64,000 bases of DNA from Yersinia aleksiciae (GCF_001047675.1 NZ_CP011975.1:3326073-3390072), one strand, 5' to 3'; positions 30,277-40,090 are shown, counted from the stretch's first letter. Translations and numbers: made by a program. The notes: generated by a model from the sequence alone, not told the origin.

Positions 30277-33200
30277 ATGAGCGAAATTACGAGTGTTGAG
30301 AGTATTGCTGAGTTTTATATTTACGACGATGACGTGACTCTGCCTCATATTAGGGTGTTGGAGACAATATATGAAGGAAAAGAAATTCAGGTGATCTGTT
30401 GTTCCATAGAGGAGTCTAATCATCTAATAATGGATAAAAGAGTTTCCACGTTAGATGATGATGATGATAGTGAAATAATAACTAGATTTACTGAAGGATT
30501 AAATAAGTTTAATTTAAATAATCACAATAACGATACTTTCTCTTTAGAAACATATCGTCTGAGAGAACTCACAGTTCGTGAAATGTTAATTGAAATGAAT
30601 AATGATATATTGGCGCACGAGGGGACTGATAAATTTTATGGCATGGTTCCAGTTTATAAAAGAAGTATTAGTAGAGTAGTAAATTGCGATAAAATAGATG
30701 GAGAAGGATCTCAGGCCCCCACACATGCATCACGGCAACAGCGTGTTTCTTTATCCAATATACGATACACAAATCGTCGTGATTCTATTCTGCCAGAGAA
30801 TACAGTGAATGAAGATTTTAGTAAATTTGATATTACACAGTTAATACGGCCATTGGATCATAAAGATCTGCAATTTGCTGATTCAGCTACTTTAGTGACT
30901 TCAGTAGTGACTTCAGTTACATCAGCTGTTTCAGGTTTTTTTTCAGATTATTTATATTTACCAATCGGTTCTCCCGATGTTGACGTTGTTTCACAATTAA
31001 GAAGCTTGATTCAACGATATAATGATAATGAAATTTTTAAAGAAAATCGTCTAGATAATATAATAACATCAATTATAATAGCCAACGAATCAGGTGTGAG
31101 CAAAATTTTTTATTATGAAAAACTGTTTGCCATTTTGAATGATCTTAAAGAATTAAAAGAAATAATGAGTGAGTTAGTAGGATTAAACTATAAAGAGGTG
31201 GAGGGATTTAAGACTATCTTTAGGCGACAGCTTGATTGCATAGAACAAGCCATTGAGTATATTATAGAGTCACAACTTAAAAGAAATAAATGGGAGCCTG
31301 ATGATAAACCTGAATATATTTTAAGATGCGGTGTGTTATCTGGAGAAATCGTGAGTGCGGAGCAGGCACTGGCGGAAATTGATAATAATTTACCCTCAAG
31401 TGAACGCAGGGAATTAGCTATAGGGTATATCAATGAATACCTAATAATAGTTAATGATAAATTGGAGTCAGCAGACTCTACATATAATACTAAAAATAGG
31501 CATTTGAATGCGTCATTAAAAGAACATATTACAAAATATGTTGAATATATGATGGAGTTAGAACCTAATTATTCCCCGATAAATACTGCCACTTTGAACA
31601 GTAATATCTCTTCAGGGAGAATGAGTATTTCTGAAAGTGAAAATTATGAAGAGGAAAGTATAGGGTCTTTAGAACCAGAATCGTTTGATCAACTTATCTA
31701 CCATCTAACTTCAGATGAAGAATATAAAAGGACTAAACTCTATAATTTAGCTAATAAAGTCAAAGAAAGTTTAGGTCATTTTATTAAGCAAAACGCTCAG
31801 AATACTTATACCATGAGCTATGGTAATGTAATGGGAAATGATATTTTTAGTGGTGCTGAAGAGCATGGCAATATAATCAAGATGATACTCGAATCTGAGT
31901 TAACGATTATGAATTTTATTAACAATCCTCTGGCTTCACTTGAATATTTTGGCATCAAGCTTGAGTTGTTATTGGCTCATAAGATTTTATTAGATGATCT
32001 GAAAAATGCTCTGACAGAACCTAAAGAAATAGGCATTGCAGTAAGTGAAGTCGTGTGGACAGAAAATAAAATTAACGCTATTGAACATATCTTGCCACTT
32101 CTTGAAAAAATCTCCATCAATAATCGTCAGTTGGAAAACACTAGTAAAAACTATCTATCACTTCAGGGGCGGTTATGTGATTTACTTAATGACTTAAATT
32201 CTTTAAGCATTAGAGTGTATAAGTCTCTGTGTGAAAATACCGTGAAAACTTTAACGGAAGCCAACAAAAAAACTATAGATTTCGTTAACGAATGTAATAA
32301 AAAAAACGCTGCGCTCACTATAATAAAAGAACGTAGAGATGCCATGTCTTCAGGTGTAGCTAGGAATAAGTTAGATGAAGAAATAAGAAACATCCAAAAA
32401 TCAATAGATGATAAAAAAGCACGTATTATAATTAGTGATGGAGAGTATAACAAAAAACTTCTTGGCCTAAAAAAAGAGTTTATAGACGTGCGCGATAATT
32501 TAAATACCACTGATTTTACTCACCTACCATCAAAATCTTGGACTCTAACGACAAGAATGACTAATGCATTTAGAAATATGTTTTCATCTTTTAAATATGA
32601 TAAAAGTGTCAGTGAGCAAGTTATTCATGACCTTATCTTGGACCGACAGCTAGCTAAAAATGGTATGAAATCAATTACAGATGCCTACAAGCAACTAGTG
32701 ATTAAGATTTTGTCAATGAATGCAAATGACAGTCTTTCTATTTCAGACTTTAATTTGTCCTCCCTGACTTCTTTGTTTCAAAGTACCTATCAGTGGGTAT
32801 TGAATCATCCGATAGAGTCAGAAGAATTTATAGCCAACATTACCCTTTCATTCTCACTATTAAACGAGAGTTCAGATAATCTGAATGACACAGTCACCAC
32901 GATTATTCAGTCAGCAGAGATGAAGAATATTGTGCACAGTATTTTATTAGGAGATCGGGAACATCTACCTAACCAAGAACAATTTATTCTATCACCAGAA
33001 ATGATTGCCATCCTTCATCTGTCAAAATATTTACCTTATCTGATATCCATAACAAAAAGTACATTAGATAAAGAAAACAGAGGCTTGAATAAGATTGCTG
33101 GTCTATTTCCATATGGTGGCTCCGTTATCGCTGGCTTGCTTACTTGCTGGCTTAAAAAAGAGGCAATTAGCCAGCTTTCAGGTCGGCAAAGAACCGAAAT

Positions 33201-34020
33201 TATCGTAAGTTCTATCAGCTATGCAATGAAACAGCAAGAAGGGGGAATAAAAGCAATAGCAAGTCATTTCGCTCACCGGATAGCACAACGGGAAGCGCTT
33301 AATGAGGTTGGAACATTACTGCGGGATAATGCAGAAGTCGGAATAGTTCAGGCTATTAAGCGATCATGGAAAGATACTACTAACTGGTGGAAATACGCAC
33401 CACTTTCAACAAAGGCGTTAAGTGTATTACTGGGCGTTAGCTCAACAGCTTTATTTACTGCGATCATAGCTGGCGGATTAATTGCTACCGTGGGGACAGC
33501 AGGCGCATTACCCATAGCTGTTATTTCTGTAGCCTCCATTCTAGGGGGATCTATTGCAGGGACAGCATCGACTAAAGTTATCGTACGTTTTCTGCAGCGA
33601 TTTAATGTGTTACATATGAATGATGTGGCCGGGCGGGTTCGTAAAGAGATGACTAGGGAGAGAATCGCCGCAGCATTCAAGGAGGTTAACAGCGTACCGC
33701 AGGAAGATATCGATAAAATCGAGGTGAGTGTAAAGAAAAAACTATCAGATGATAAACAGAACTCTTCGATAACATCAAATGAGTATACAGAAAATATAGT
33801 TAACCAAGTTCGAGACGATGTAGATCGCGAACTAGATGAGGCTGATGATAAAATAATTGCAGCGGCAATGGATAATAGCTGTAATAAAACTCATTTTGGC
33901 ATGATAACCAAAGATGAATACGTTCAATGCTTACCCAACATAAAAAAGGTCCTTAGCGAGATGAACCTACCAATGAAAACCTCTGTGTCGTATGAAATCG
34001 AGTCGTACGCAAGCTTATAA
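30277..34020 (+). CDS. Large protein of unknown function, candidate type III effector or translocator
   Basis: I do not recognise this 1247-residue protein. Its frame opens with GTG at 30268, but ATG 30277 has GAGGG eight bases upstream and is the better start. It has no signal peptide. A short hydrophobic, Ser/Thr/Val-rich stretch lies near residues 205-222. Long polar helical, coiled-coil-like regions fill roughly 240-900. A Gly-rich hydrophobic segment is at about 938-955, and a strong hydrophobic hairpin rich in Ala, Gly and Ile is at about 1045-1095. A charged helical tail follows. This layout resembles membrane-inserting secreted proteins. The adjacent CesT-like gene suggests type III export. 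AT-rich composition and absence from the E. coli order indicate horizontal gain. Confidence 0.7.
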   Translation: MSEITSVESIAEFYIYDDDVTLPHIRVLETIYEGKEIQVICCSIEESNHLIMDKRVSTLDDDDDSEIITRFTEGLNKFNLNNHNNDTFSLETYRLRELTVREMLIEMNNDILAHEGTDKFYGMVPVYKRSISRVVNCDKIDGEGSQAPTHASRQQRVSLSNIRYTNRRDSILPENTVNEDFSKFDITQLIRPLDHKDLQFADSATLVTSVVTSVTSAVSGFFSDYLYLPIGSPDVDVVSQLRSLIQRYNDNEIFKENRLDNIITSIIIANESGVSKIFYYEKLFAILNDLKELKEIMSELVGLNYKEVEGFKTIFRRQLDCIEQAIEYIIESQLKRNKWEPDDKPEYILRCGVLSGEIVSAEQALAEIDNNLPSSERRELAIGYINEYLIIVNDKLESADSTYNTKNRHLNASLKEHITKYVEYMMELEPNYSPINTATLNSNISSGRMSISESENYEEESIGSLEPESFDQLIYHLTSDEEYKRTKLYNLANKVKESLGHFIKQNAQNTYTMSYGNVMGNDIFSGAEEHGNIIKMILESELTIMNFINNPLASLEYFGIKLELLLAHKILLDDLKNALTEPKEIGIAVSEVVWTENKINAIEHILPLLEKISINNRQLENTSKNYLSLQGRLCDLLNDLNSLSIRVYKSLCENTVKTLTEANKKTIDFVNECNKKNAALTIIKERRDAMSSGVARNKLDEEIRNIQKSIDDKKARIIISDGEYNKKLLGLKKEFIDVRDNLNTTDFTHLPSKSWTLTTRMTNAFRNMFSSFKYDKSVSEQVIHDLILDRQLAKNGMKSITDAYKQLVIKILSMNANDSLSISDFNLSSLTSLFQSTYQWVLNHPIESEEFIANITLSFSLLNESSDNLNDTVTTIIQSAEMKNIVHSILLGDREHLPNQEQFILSPEMIAILHLSKYLPYLISITKSTLDKENRGLNKIAGLFPYGGSVIAGLLTCWLKKEAISQLSGRQRTEIIVSSISYAMKQQEGGIKAIASHFAHRIAQREALNEVGTLLRDNAEVGIVQAIKRSWKDTTNWWKYAPLSTKALSVLLGVSSTALFTAIIAGGLIATVGTAGALPIAVISVASILGGSIAGTASTKVIVRFLQRFNVLHMNDVAGRVRKEMTRERIAAAFKEVNSVPQEDIDKIEVSVKKKLSDDKQNSSITSNEYTENIVNQVRDDVDRELDEADDKIIAAAMDNSCNKTHFGMITKDEYVQCLPNIKKVLSEMNLPMKTSVSYEIESYASL

Positions 34021-34117
34021 TAAGGCGATTGAAAGACATCCTAACAGGGAAATTCAGCAACAGTGGGTGAAAGGCTATGAGCCATCTGGTGATGCGGGGT
34101 TGATGTTCTGTCGCTAA
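33992..34117 (+). CDS. Short overlapping reading frame, possible gene remnant
   Basis: An ATG-initiated frame of 41 residues overlaps the last 29 bases of the large gene in another frame. It contains HPNREIQQQWVKGYEPSGDA and ends at 34117. Most of it lies beyond the large gene and reads like ordinary protein, so it may be the surviving piece of a once larger gene at the island border. No family is recognised and no clear ribosome-binding site is seen. Confidence 0.3.
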   Translation: MKSSRTQAYNKAIERHPNREIQQQWVKGYEPSGDAGLMFCR

Positions 34118-34337
34118 AAACATTCGCCATTTATAAAAACTGGCCCAGTCGACGTTGGGCTGATTCTGGATCTATGCTCTAACTGAGATAGGGGCAGAAT
34201 TAGCATGACTATCAATTGGGAATGTCCTCATAGCGCCCACAGTGGCAAAACACTAATGGAGCGCTATCTAGGCGAAAAATAGACCTAAGGTGATTCAGTG
34301 CTTAAAATCTTTATAAGATCAATGCGATAACCTCGCA
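34118..34337. other. Island-to-fur junction
   Basis: A non-coding stretch between the island and fur. A 25-codon frame (34205-34282, beginning MTINWECPHSAHSG) has a weak GGGGC upstream but no recognisable similarity and is not called. No attachment site, tRNA or transposase is visible at this border. Confidence 0.35.
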
Positions 34338-34784
34338 TTATCTTTTATCGTGCGCAGACTCGTTTTCACGGCAATCGCCGGATTCACAGTGGCCGTACAG
34401 ATATAGACTGTGATTGGTCAGCTTGATGCCGTGTTGCTTAGAGATTTCACGTTGAAGAGTCTCAATCGCTTCATTACTAAACTCGATCACTTTACCGCAA
34501 TCCAGGCAAATCAGGTGATCGTGATGATGCTGCTGCGTCAACTCAAAGACTGATTTACCGCCTTCGAAATTGTGGCGGGTAACAATACCGGCATCGTCAA
34601 ATTGATTCAGTACGCGGTAAACCGTCGCCAGACCAATCTCTTCACCGATATCGATCAGCTTTTTATAAAGATCTTCCGCGCTGACGTGGTGGCACGCCGG
34701 ATCTTGCAACACTTCCAGAATCTTCAGCCGGGGCAGTGTTACTTTAAGGCCAGCGTTTTTTAAGGCTTTGTTGTTGTCAGTCAT
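34338..34784 (-). CDS. fur: Ferric uptake regulator Fur
   Basis: The global iron-responsive repressor, 148 residues. The N-terminal winged helix covers about residues 1-80. The metal-binding HHHDHLICLDCGKV segment carries the histidine cluster and first CxxC, and a second cysteine pair in HCESGDC completes the structural zinc site. It is downstream of fldA on the same strand, as in E. coli. The leader contains TATAATGAGA, a plausible -10 element. I did not find a convincing Fur box in the 370-base upstream spacer. Confidence 0.97.
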   Translation of the reverse strand: MTDNNKALKNAGLKVTLPRLKILEVLQDPACHHVSAEDLYKKLIDIGEEIGLATVYRVLNQFDDAGIVTRHNFEGGKSVFELTQQHHHDHLICLDCGKVIEFSNEAIETLQREISKQHGIKLTNHSLYLYGHCESGDCRENESAHDKR

Positions 34785-35094
34785 GCGGATTCAGTCCTGT
34801 TACTATCGATTCAAATTAAGGCTGTTCAGCCTATGACATCCGTGGCGCAATAATTACAATTGCGTCTCATTATAGAACTGCTAGCCCCAAATGAAAACCG
34901 GGGTTGTTAACAAAGATATAATTGCACACTTTGTTAGATTAATCATGCAGTGTATTGATGAGTGGGGTTATAGCATCATTTTAGTCTATATCCGCTACGT
35001 ATAACGTTACAAATTTGTAGCGACTTATTTTTGTTTTTCACTAATGAAAATGCGGATCTGTGGGCTGCTTAACAGAGAATGGTGAAAGGGATGA

Positions 35095-35143
35095 AAAGCA
35101 ACGGAAACGCCCAGCGAGGCTAAATACGCCATAGCGTTTCCGT
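35095..35143 (-). terminator. Stem-loop terminator after fldA
   Basis: On the minus strand ACGGAAACGC pairs perfectly with GCGTTTCCGT across a 23-base loop, followed by TTGCTTTT. It begins eleven bases after the fldA stop and separates fldA from fur. Confidence 0.65.
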
Positions 35144-35153
35144 GGTGAACAAA

Positions 35154-35681
35154 TTAACCGGTGATCTCAGACAGATTCATCTCTTCACTGATCTGTTTTA
35201 CCCAAGCGTCAACACGTTCATTGGTCAGTTCTGGTTGGCGATCTTCATCGATGGCTAAACCGATAAAGTGATCGTCATCAGCCAAGCCTTTGGAGGCTTC
35301 GAAGTGGTAGCCAGCAGTTGGCCAGTGACCGACAATCGCGGCCCCACGGGGTTCGATGATGTCGCGCACGGTACCCATCGCATCGCAGAAATACTCTGCG
35401 TAATCTTCCTGGTCACCGCAACCAAATAGAGCCACCAACTTGCCATTGAAATCGATCTCTTCCAGTGTCGGGAAGAAATCATCCCAGTCACACTGCGCTT
35501 CGCCGTAATACCAAGTTGGGATACCGATCAGCAGAATATCGAAGGCTTCTAAGTCTTCTTTACTGCTTTTGGCAATGTCGTGAACCTCAGCAACATCTTT
35601 GCCCAGTTGCTTTTGGATCATCTTGGCAATGTTTTCGGTATTGCCAGTATCGCTGCCAAAGAAAATGCCTACAGTCGCCAT
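35154..35681 (-). CDS. fldA: Flavodoxin FldA
   Basis: A long-chain flavodoxin of 175 residues carrying electrons with FMN. It serves IspG/IspH, biotin synthase, MetH reactivation and ribonucleotide reductase activation. The phosphate-binding loop GSDTGNTENIAK is at residues 9-20, and the FMN-stacking region around IPTWYYGE is near 55. The fldA-fur-ybfE neighbourhood is conserved in enterobacteria. Confidence 0.97.
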   Translation of the reverse strand: MATVGIFFGSDTGNTENIAKMIQKQLGKDVAEVHDIAKSSKEDLEAFDILLIGIPTWYYGEAQCDWDDFFPTLEEIDFNGKLVALFGCGDQEDYAEYFCDAMGTVRDIIEPRGAAIVGHWPTAGYHFEASKGLADDDHFIGLAIDEDRQPELTNERVDAWVKQISEEMNLSEITG

Positions 35682-35830
35682 ATAACTTAATACCTTATAA
35701 ATTCAAATAGTTATGCGAATCATTGAGTTTTCAGCCCAACAATATAACACATTTCATAGGGCGACATCATGCCAGAAATCCCCGGCAGACGGGTATCAAG
35801 TTTATGCGATATTAAATTTTTGTGAGTTGC

Positions 35831-35857
35831 TCAACCTTATAACGTCATTGCCGATAA
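35831..35857 (+). promoter_or_regulatory. FliA (sigma-28) promoter of the chemoreceptor gene
   Basis: TCAA, a 15-base spacer, then a perfect GCCGATAA -10 box. The consensus is TAAA-N15-GCCGATAA, so only one -35 base differs. It lies 172 bases before the chemoreceptor start, placing that gene in the late flagellar regulon. Confidence 0.8.
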
Positions 35858-36028
35858 CCGTTGTGTAACCGCAAGGTTGCAATTAGCGGTGCCAGGGGGA
35901 AACCGTCAGATGAAAATTTGCCGGAAAGGAGTTGTCGTTAGCTGTATGGAACGTCCTTTATTGCTTTTCGGTCATCAAATAACACCAGGTCTCTAACGGT
36001 AACCATCCGATATATAAGGGGAACGAAC

Positions 36029-37690
36029 ATGCAGTTTTTAAAAAATATTACTATTAGAGCAGCGCTACTTTGGGTGCTTGGCGCCTTTTGCCTACTCTGG
36101 GGCGGCGTATCTGCCTATACGTTGCTATCTCTGAACCAACTTACACAATCGTCTAATGCAAATTCTGTGTTGGTTGAGAACATGAATTTAGTTAATCAGG
36201 GGACGGATCAATATTTCCGTATGGTGACACGTCTGGCTCGCGCAGTAGATTATCGTCAGAGCGGTAACGTGGTGGATGCGGACAAAGAACTCAAATCATC
36301 TAATGCCGCGCTGGATAATCTGAAGAATAGACTCGCGGAGTTTAAAGCTATCGATCATGCACAGATTGATCCCGCTATCGTCGCTGGGGTGATTGATGGA
36401 TGGAGTGGATTAATTGAGCAGGGAGTGACGCCGCTTTATCAAGCCGCGATGGATAACAATCTTGCTGTTTATCAGGATCTGGCGAAAAAAACGGTGCCTG
36501 CATTAAGCCGCCAATATGGTTCGGTTGCCGAAAGTTTTAATCAGGCGGCTTCAAAGGCCATTGGCGTGGCGAAAGTGCAATTCTCGCAACTGACGAAAGT
36601 GAGCAGCATGACACTGATCTCTGCCTTGGTGGCCGGCTTGGTGATTTTACTGGCCACTGACCGCTACTTGTTGGCCAATCTGGTGCGTCCATTGGATGAT
36701 ATCCGTGCGCATTTTCGGGTTATTGCTGCCGGCCAACTTGGGCAGCCTATCGTCGATTTTGGGCGTAACTGCGTCGGGCAGCTCTTCCCGCTACTGCGCG
36801 ATGTGCAAACCAGCCTGGTCAATACCGTGGAGGCTATTCGTAGCAGTACTGATGGGATTTATCATGGCGCGGCCGAAATTTCTGCCGGCAATACCGATTT
36901 ATCATCCCGTACCGAGCAGCAGGCCGCCGCGCTGGAAGAGACAGCAGCCAGCATGGAGCAGCTAACCGCCACAGTAAAACACAATGCGGATAATGCGCAT
37001 CACGCCAGTCAACTGGCGGCTAATGCCTCCATCACGGCGAAAAAAGGCGGGGCACTGGTGGCTGATGTTGTCCACACTATGGATGAGATCTCCGCCAGTT
37101 CGCGCAAAATCGCGGATATTACTACCGTGATTAACAGCATTGCTTTCCAGACCAATATTTTGGCGCTGAATGCCGCCGTTGAAGCGGCCAGAGCCGGTGA
37201 ACAGGGCCGTGGTTTTGCGGTGGTCGCCAGTGAAGTGCGTAATCTGGCACAGCGCAGTGCACAGGCGGCGAAGGAGATTGATGGTTTGATCACCGAGTCG
37301 GTCAACCGTGTCAAAAGCGGGTCAGCGCTGGTGGAAAGTGCGGGCGTAACCATGGACGAAATTGTTCGCTCCATTACTAACGTCACGGACTTGATGGGGG
37401 AGATCGCCTCGGCTTCTGATGAGCAAAGTAAGGGCATCAGTCAGGTTGGGCAAGCGGTGGCAGAGATGGACAGCGTGACCCAGCAGAATGCCGCGTTGGT
37501 GCAGGAAGCTTCGCGCGCTGCGGCCTCGTTGGAAGAGCAAGCAACACAGCTAAATCGGGCGGTGGCGGTATTTAAATTGCAGTCAGATGATGCGCGGGCA
37601 AAATCGGCGGTGAAATCTCGGACAAATCCTTTAAAACTAGCCCCTGTTGCCGCCAAGGTAGACAGCAATGCTAACTGGGAAACCTTCTAG
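36029..37690 (+). CDS. Methyl-accepting chemotaxis protein
   Basis: A membrane chemoreceptor of 553 residues. TM1 is at about residues 8-32 and a helical-bundle periplasmic ligand domain extends to about 188. TM2 is near 190-212 and a HAMP domain follows. The conserved signalling tip contains [20 protein letters not shown] near 375. It ends in NWETF, the CheR/CheB tether of Tar/Tsr-type receptors, so it should be a high-abundance class receptor. The ligand cannot be told from sequence. E. coli has no receptor between fldA and ybfE. Confidence 0.95.
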   Translation: MQFLKNITIRAALLWVLGAFCLLWGGVSAYTLLSLNQLTQSSNANSVLVENMNLVNQGTDQYFRMVTRLARAVDYRQSGNVVDADKELKSSNAALDNLKNRLAEFKAIDHAQIDPAIVAGVIDGWSGLIEQGVTPLYQAAMDNNLAVYQDLAKKTVPALSRQYGSVAESFNQAASKAIGVAKVQFSQLTKVSSMTLISALVAGLVILLATDRYLLANLVRPLDDIRAHFRVIAAGQLGQPIVDFGRNCVGQLFPLLRDVQTSLVNTVEAIRSSTDGIYHGAAEISAGNTDLSSRTEQQAAALEETAASMEQLTATVKHNADNAHHASQLAANASITAKKGGALVADVVHTMDEISASSRKIADITTVINSIAFQTNILALNAAVEAARAGEQGRGFAVVASEVRNLAQRSAQAAKEIDGLITESVNRVKSGSALVESAGVTMDEIVRSITNVTDLMGEIASASDEQSKGISQVGQAVAEMDSVTQQNAALVQEASRAAASLEEQATQLNRAVAVFKLQSDDARAKSAVKSRTNPLKLAPVAAKVDSNANWETF

Positions 37691-37710
37691 TAAGACCTGA
37701 GCCAAAAGCA

Positions 37711-37837
37711 TATACCCAACGTAGTTGGAGCTACAGGTAGGCAGTAAATGAGCCAGTCCCAATGCGCTGACATAGGTAAGTGACTCGGGTGAGTGAGAGC
37801 CGCTAACGGCCCTATAGTTTCAAATACGAAGGGTGTA
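37711..37837. repeat. ERIC element (full length, 127 bp)
   Basis: It starts TATACCCAACGTAGTTGGAG, contains GGTAAGTGACTCGGGTGAG and ends CGAAGGGTGTA, matching the enterobacterial repetitive intergenic consensus over its classical 127-bp length. It sits between the convergent chemoreceptor gene and ybfE and can fold into a long hairpin in either transcript. Confidence 0.9.
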
Positions 37838-37894
37838 AAGAAATAACGGCGTGGCGTAAGTTATTACGCCACGCCATCGTGGTAACTGATAGGG

Positions 37895-38182
37895 TTAAAA
37901 TCCGTCTTGATCGTGGGCTAATTGAGCAAGCAACATCTGTTCAATCAGTTCACTGCGGCTGATGTTACGCTGCTCAGCAAGGCTGTTGAGAGCATCGACG
38001 GCATCGGCATTAATCTTCAGTTCCACGCGTCGTAAGCCACGTACTTTATCGCGCCGTAGTTGATTTCGCTTATTAATTCTAAGCTGCTCATCACGGGATA
38101 ATGGGTTTGTTTTCGGGCGCCCCGGACGGCGTTCATCTGCGAACAGATCCAGCGTCGTGCGATCCGTTTGTTCTTTTGCCAT
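37895..38182 (-). CDS. ybfE: YbfE, ribbon-helix-helix/CopG-like regulator family
   Basis: A basic 95-residue protein. The C-terminal part (VELKINADAVDALNSLAEQR, then SRSELIEQMLLA) has the beta-strand then two-helix pattern of a CopG-type DNA-binding domain. The N-terminal part is arginine/lysine-rich. In E. coli ybfE is LexA-controlled, but I did not find a CTGT-N8-ACAG box in the spacer here. It lies upstream of fldA and downstream of ybfF, as in E. coli. Confidence 0.88.
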   Translation of the reverse strand: MAKEQTDRTTLDLFADERRPGRPKTNPLSRDEQLRINKRNQLRRDKVRGLRRVELKINADAVDALNSLAEQRNISRSELIEQMLLAQLAHDQDGF

Positions 38183-38509
38183 AGGTAGCGGTACTACAAG
38201 GGAGTTACATCAGAAAGCGTGACGAAGCCTTTCTCGATGATTTGGTTTACACATTCCAAGCTTAGAACAGAGATAGAACGCATTGAATAACCTCTATGCC
38301 AGCAGCCTGAATTTGCATTTGCTACCAAACACCGCAGCAAATTTATAGCGCGCCATAATACCCCAGCCAAGCGAGCAACGACAATGCTTTACTGTGATTA
38401 GATTGGGCTAATTCGTTCTTTTTTGCACAATTTTTCCACAGGAAATACATTTCTTTTCCCCAGGGTATAATTTTTAATCAACATCTGTGGCGCACTGTGT
38501 GTGTTTTAT

Positions 38510-39298
38510 TCAGTGTGCTTTCTCGTCCGCTGGATTTTCATCGATAAAGCGGTGGATAGCTCGCAAGACAGAATCCGGCTTCTCAGCATGTACCCAGTGG
38601 CCGGTTCCTGCAACGACATGGGCGCGGGCTTGCGGGAATTGGCGGGCAATCTCATCACGGTGGCTGTCTTGGATGTAGGGCGATAACTCACCACGAATGA
38701 ACAAAATAGGGTGAGGCCAGGCTGGGATGGGCTGCCAGCCGACAATATTTTCGTATTGGTCCCACAACGCAGGCACGTTAAAGCGCCATTCGCCATTCTG
38801 AAATGACTTCAGCAAGAACTGGATAACACCCTCTTCCTTTATTGACTCGCGCATCAGTTGAGCAGCCTCTTGACGCTGAGTCATACCCGCGGCACTCACG
38901 GCATTGAGCGCGGTAAAAATGGCGTCGTGGCGGCGTACCTGATAATTGACCGGTGCCACATCAATCGCGACCACTTTTTCAATGCGATCCGGAGCCATTG
39001 CCGTCAGTGCCATTGCGACTTTTCCGCCCATCGAATGGCCGATAATTATCGCTTTCTCTATTGCAAGTTGGTCCATCAGTTCCAGCACATCTTGCGCCAT
39101 ATCGGGATAATTCACCTGTGGCGAACGAGGCGATAGACCATGATCGCGCAAATCAACCTGAATGACGTTATGATCTTTTTGTAGGTCGCGGGCCAATACA
39201 CCCAAGTTATCAAGATTACCAAATAGCCCATGGATCAGAATGATTGGCAGTGACGGAGTGGGGGAAAGTGCGTTTTGTAAGCGGAAGTTTAATTTCAT
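38510..39298 (-). CDS. ybfF: Alpha/beta-hydrolase esterase YbfF
   Basis: An acyl-thioesterase/esterase of 262 residues. The oxyanion region is ILIHGLFGNLDN near residue 20, the nucleophile elbow is GHSMGG near 90 and the catalytic histidine is in TGHWVHAEKP near the end. The frame reaches to 39406, but ATG 39298 (MKLNFRLQN) matches the E. coli N-terminus. It is divergent from seqA. The physiological substrate is unknown. Confidence 0.93.
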   Translation of the reverse strand: MKLNFRLQNALSPTPSLPIILIHGLFGNLDNLGVLARDLQKDHNVIQVDLRDHGLSPRSPQVNYPDMAQDVLELMDQLAIEKAIIIGHSMGGKVAMALTAMAPDRIEKVVAIDVAPVNYQVRRHDAIFTALNAVSAAGMTQRQEAAQLMRESIKEEGVIQFLLKSFQNGEWRFNVPALWDQYENIVGWQPIPAWPHPILFIRGELSPYIQDSHRDEIARQFPQARAHVVAGTGHWVHAEKPDSVLRAIHRFIDENPADEKAH

Positions 39299-39545
39299 GG
39301 CGAAGTTCATGCTGAGAGATATTCTGGTTAGGGTATCATGACTGAGCAAAGGTGTGCTGCGCCACGATTTTATTAGGCATAGGTTTATCAGGCATGTGTT
39401 TATCAAATAAATGCGGATTGTTGAGTGGTTGCTGGCGGTGCGGGTTATTATCCCAATAATGCCATGATAAAGGTACTCGTTAGCGCGCTTTGACTTTATA
39501 ATCCCTAGATATGCATAAGAAAGTAGAAAACCGTACTGGATAATA

Positions 39546-40073
39546 ATGAAAACTATTGAACTCGACGAAGAGCTTTATCGCTATATTGCCAGTCATACGC
39601 AACACATTGGTGAAAGTGCATCCGATATTTTACGGCGTATGTTGAAATTTACCGCGGGTCAGCCGGTAGCCAGTTCAGCTACCTGTCATGATGCGGCAAA
39701 AGTGGCGGTGGCTCCGGCACCACGGGATCGGGTTCGTGCCGTGCGTGAATTGCTGCTGTCCGATGAGTATGCGGAGCAAAATAGGGCGGTTAACCGCTTT
39801 ATGTTAGTGTTATCAACCCTCTACACGCTAGATGCTCAAGCATTTACTGAGGCGACTGAATCATTGCATGGCCGTACTCGGGTCTATTTTGCGGGCGATC
39901 AACAGACGCTATTGCAAAATGGGACACATACCAAGCCCAAACATGTCCCCGGTACGCCATACTGGGTGATTACCAATACCAATACCGAGCGTAAGCGCAG
40001 CATGGTGCAACACATCATGTTAGCAATGCAGTTCCCGCCGGATTTGACTGATAAAGTGTGTGGAACTATCTAA
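39546..40073 (+). CDS. seqA: Replication initiation sequestration protein SeqA
   Basis: SeqA binds hemimethylated GATC clusters at the origin and behind forks, delaying re-initiation. The N-terminal 35 residues (MKTIELDEELYRYIASHTQH and following) are the oligomerisation domain. The C-terminal domain, from about residue 60, holds the DNA-binding loops. The 175 residues are close to the E. coli size. It precedes pgm, as in E. coli. Confidence 0.96.
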   Translation: MKTIELDEELYRYIASHTQHIGESASDILRRMLKFTAGQPVASSATCHDAAKVAVAPAPRDRVRAVRELLLSDEYAEQNRAVNRFMLVLSTLYTLDAQAFTEATESLHGRTRVYFAGDQQTLLQNGTHTKPKHVPGTPYWVITNTNTERKRSMVQHIMLAMQFPPDLTDKVCGTI

Positions 40074-40090
40074 TTTCGTTGAAACTGTGC

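Noticed and set aside
34785..34860. A uof-like leader peptide overlapping the fur start, as in E. coli
   Set aside because: The frame ending in the TGA at the fur start meets a stop ten codons upstream and has no start codon.
34785..35153. Fur box controlling fur
   Set aside because: AT-rich stretches are present, but no good match to the 19-bp palindrome was seen.
38183..38509. LexA box for ybfE
   Set aside because: No CTGT-N8-ACAG-type site was found by eye in the upstream spacer.
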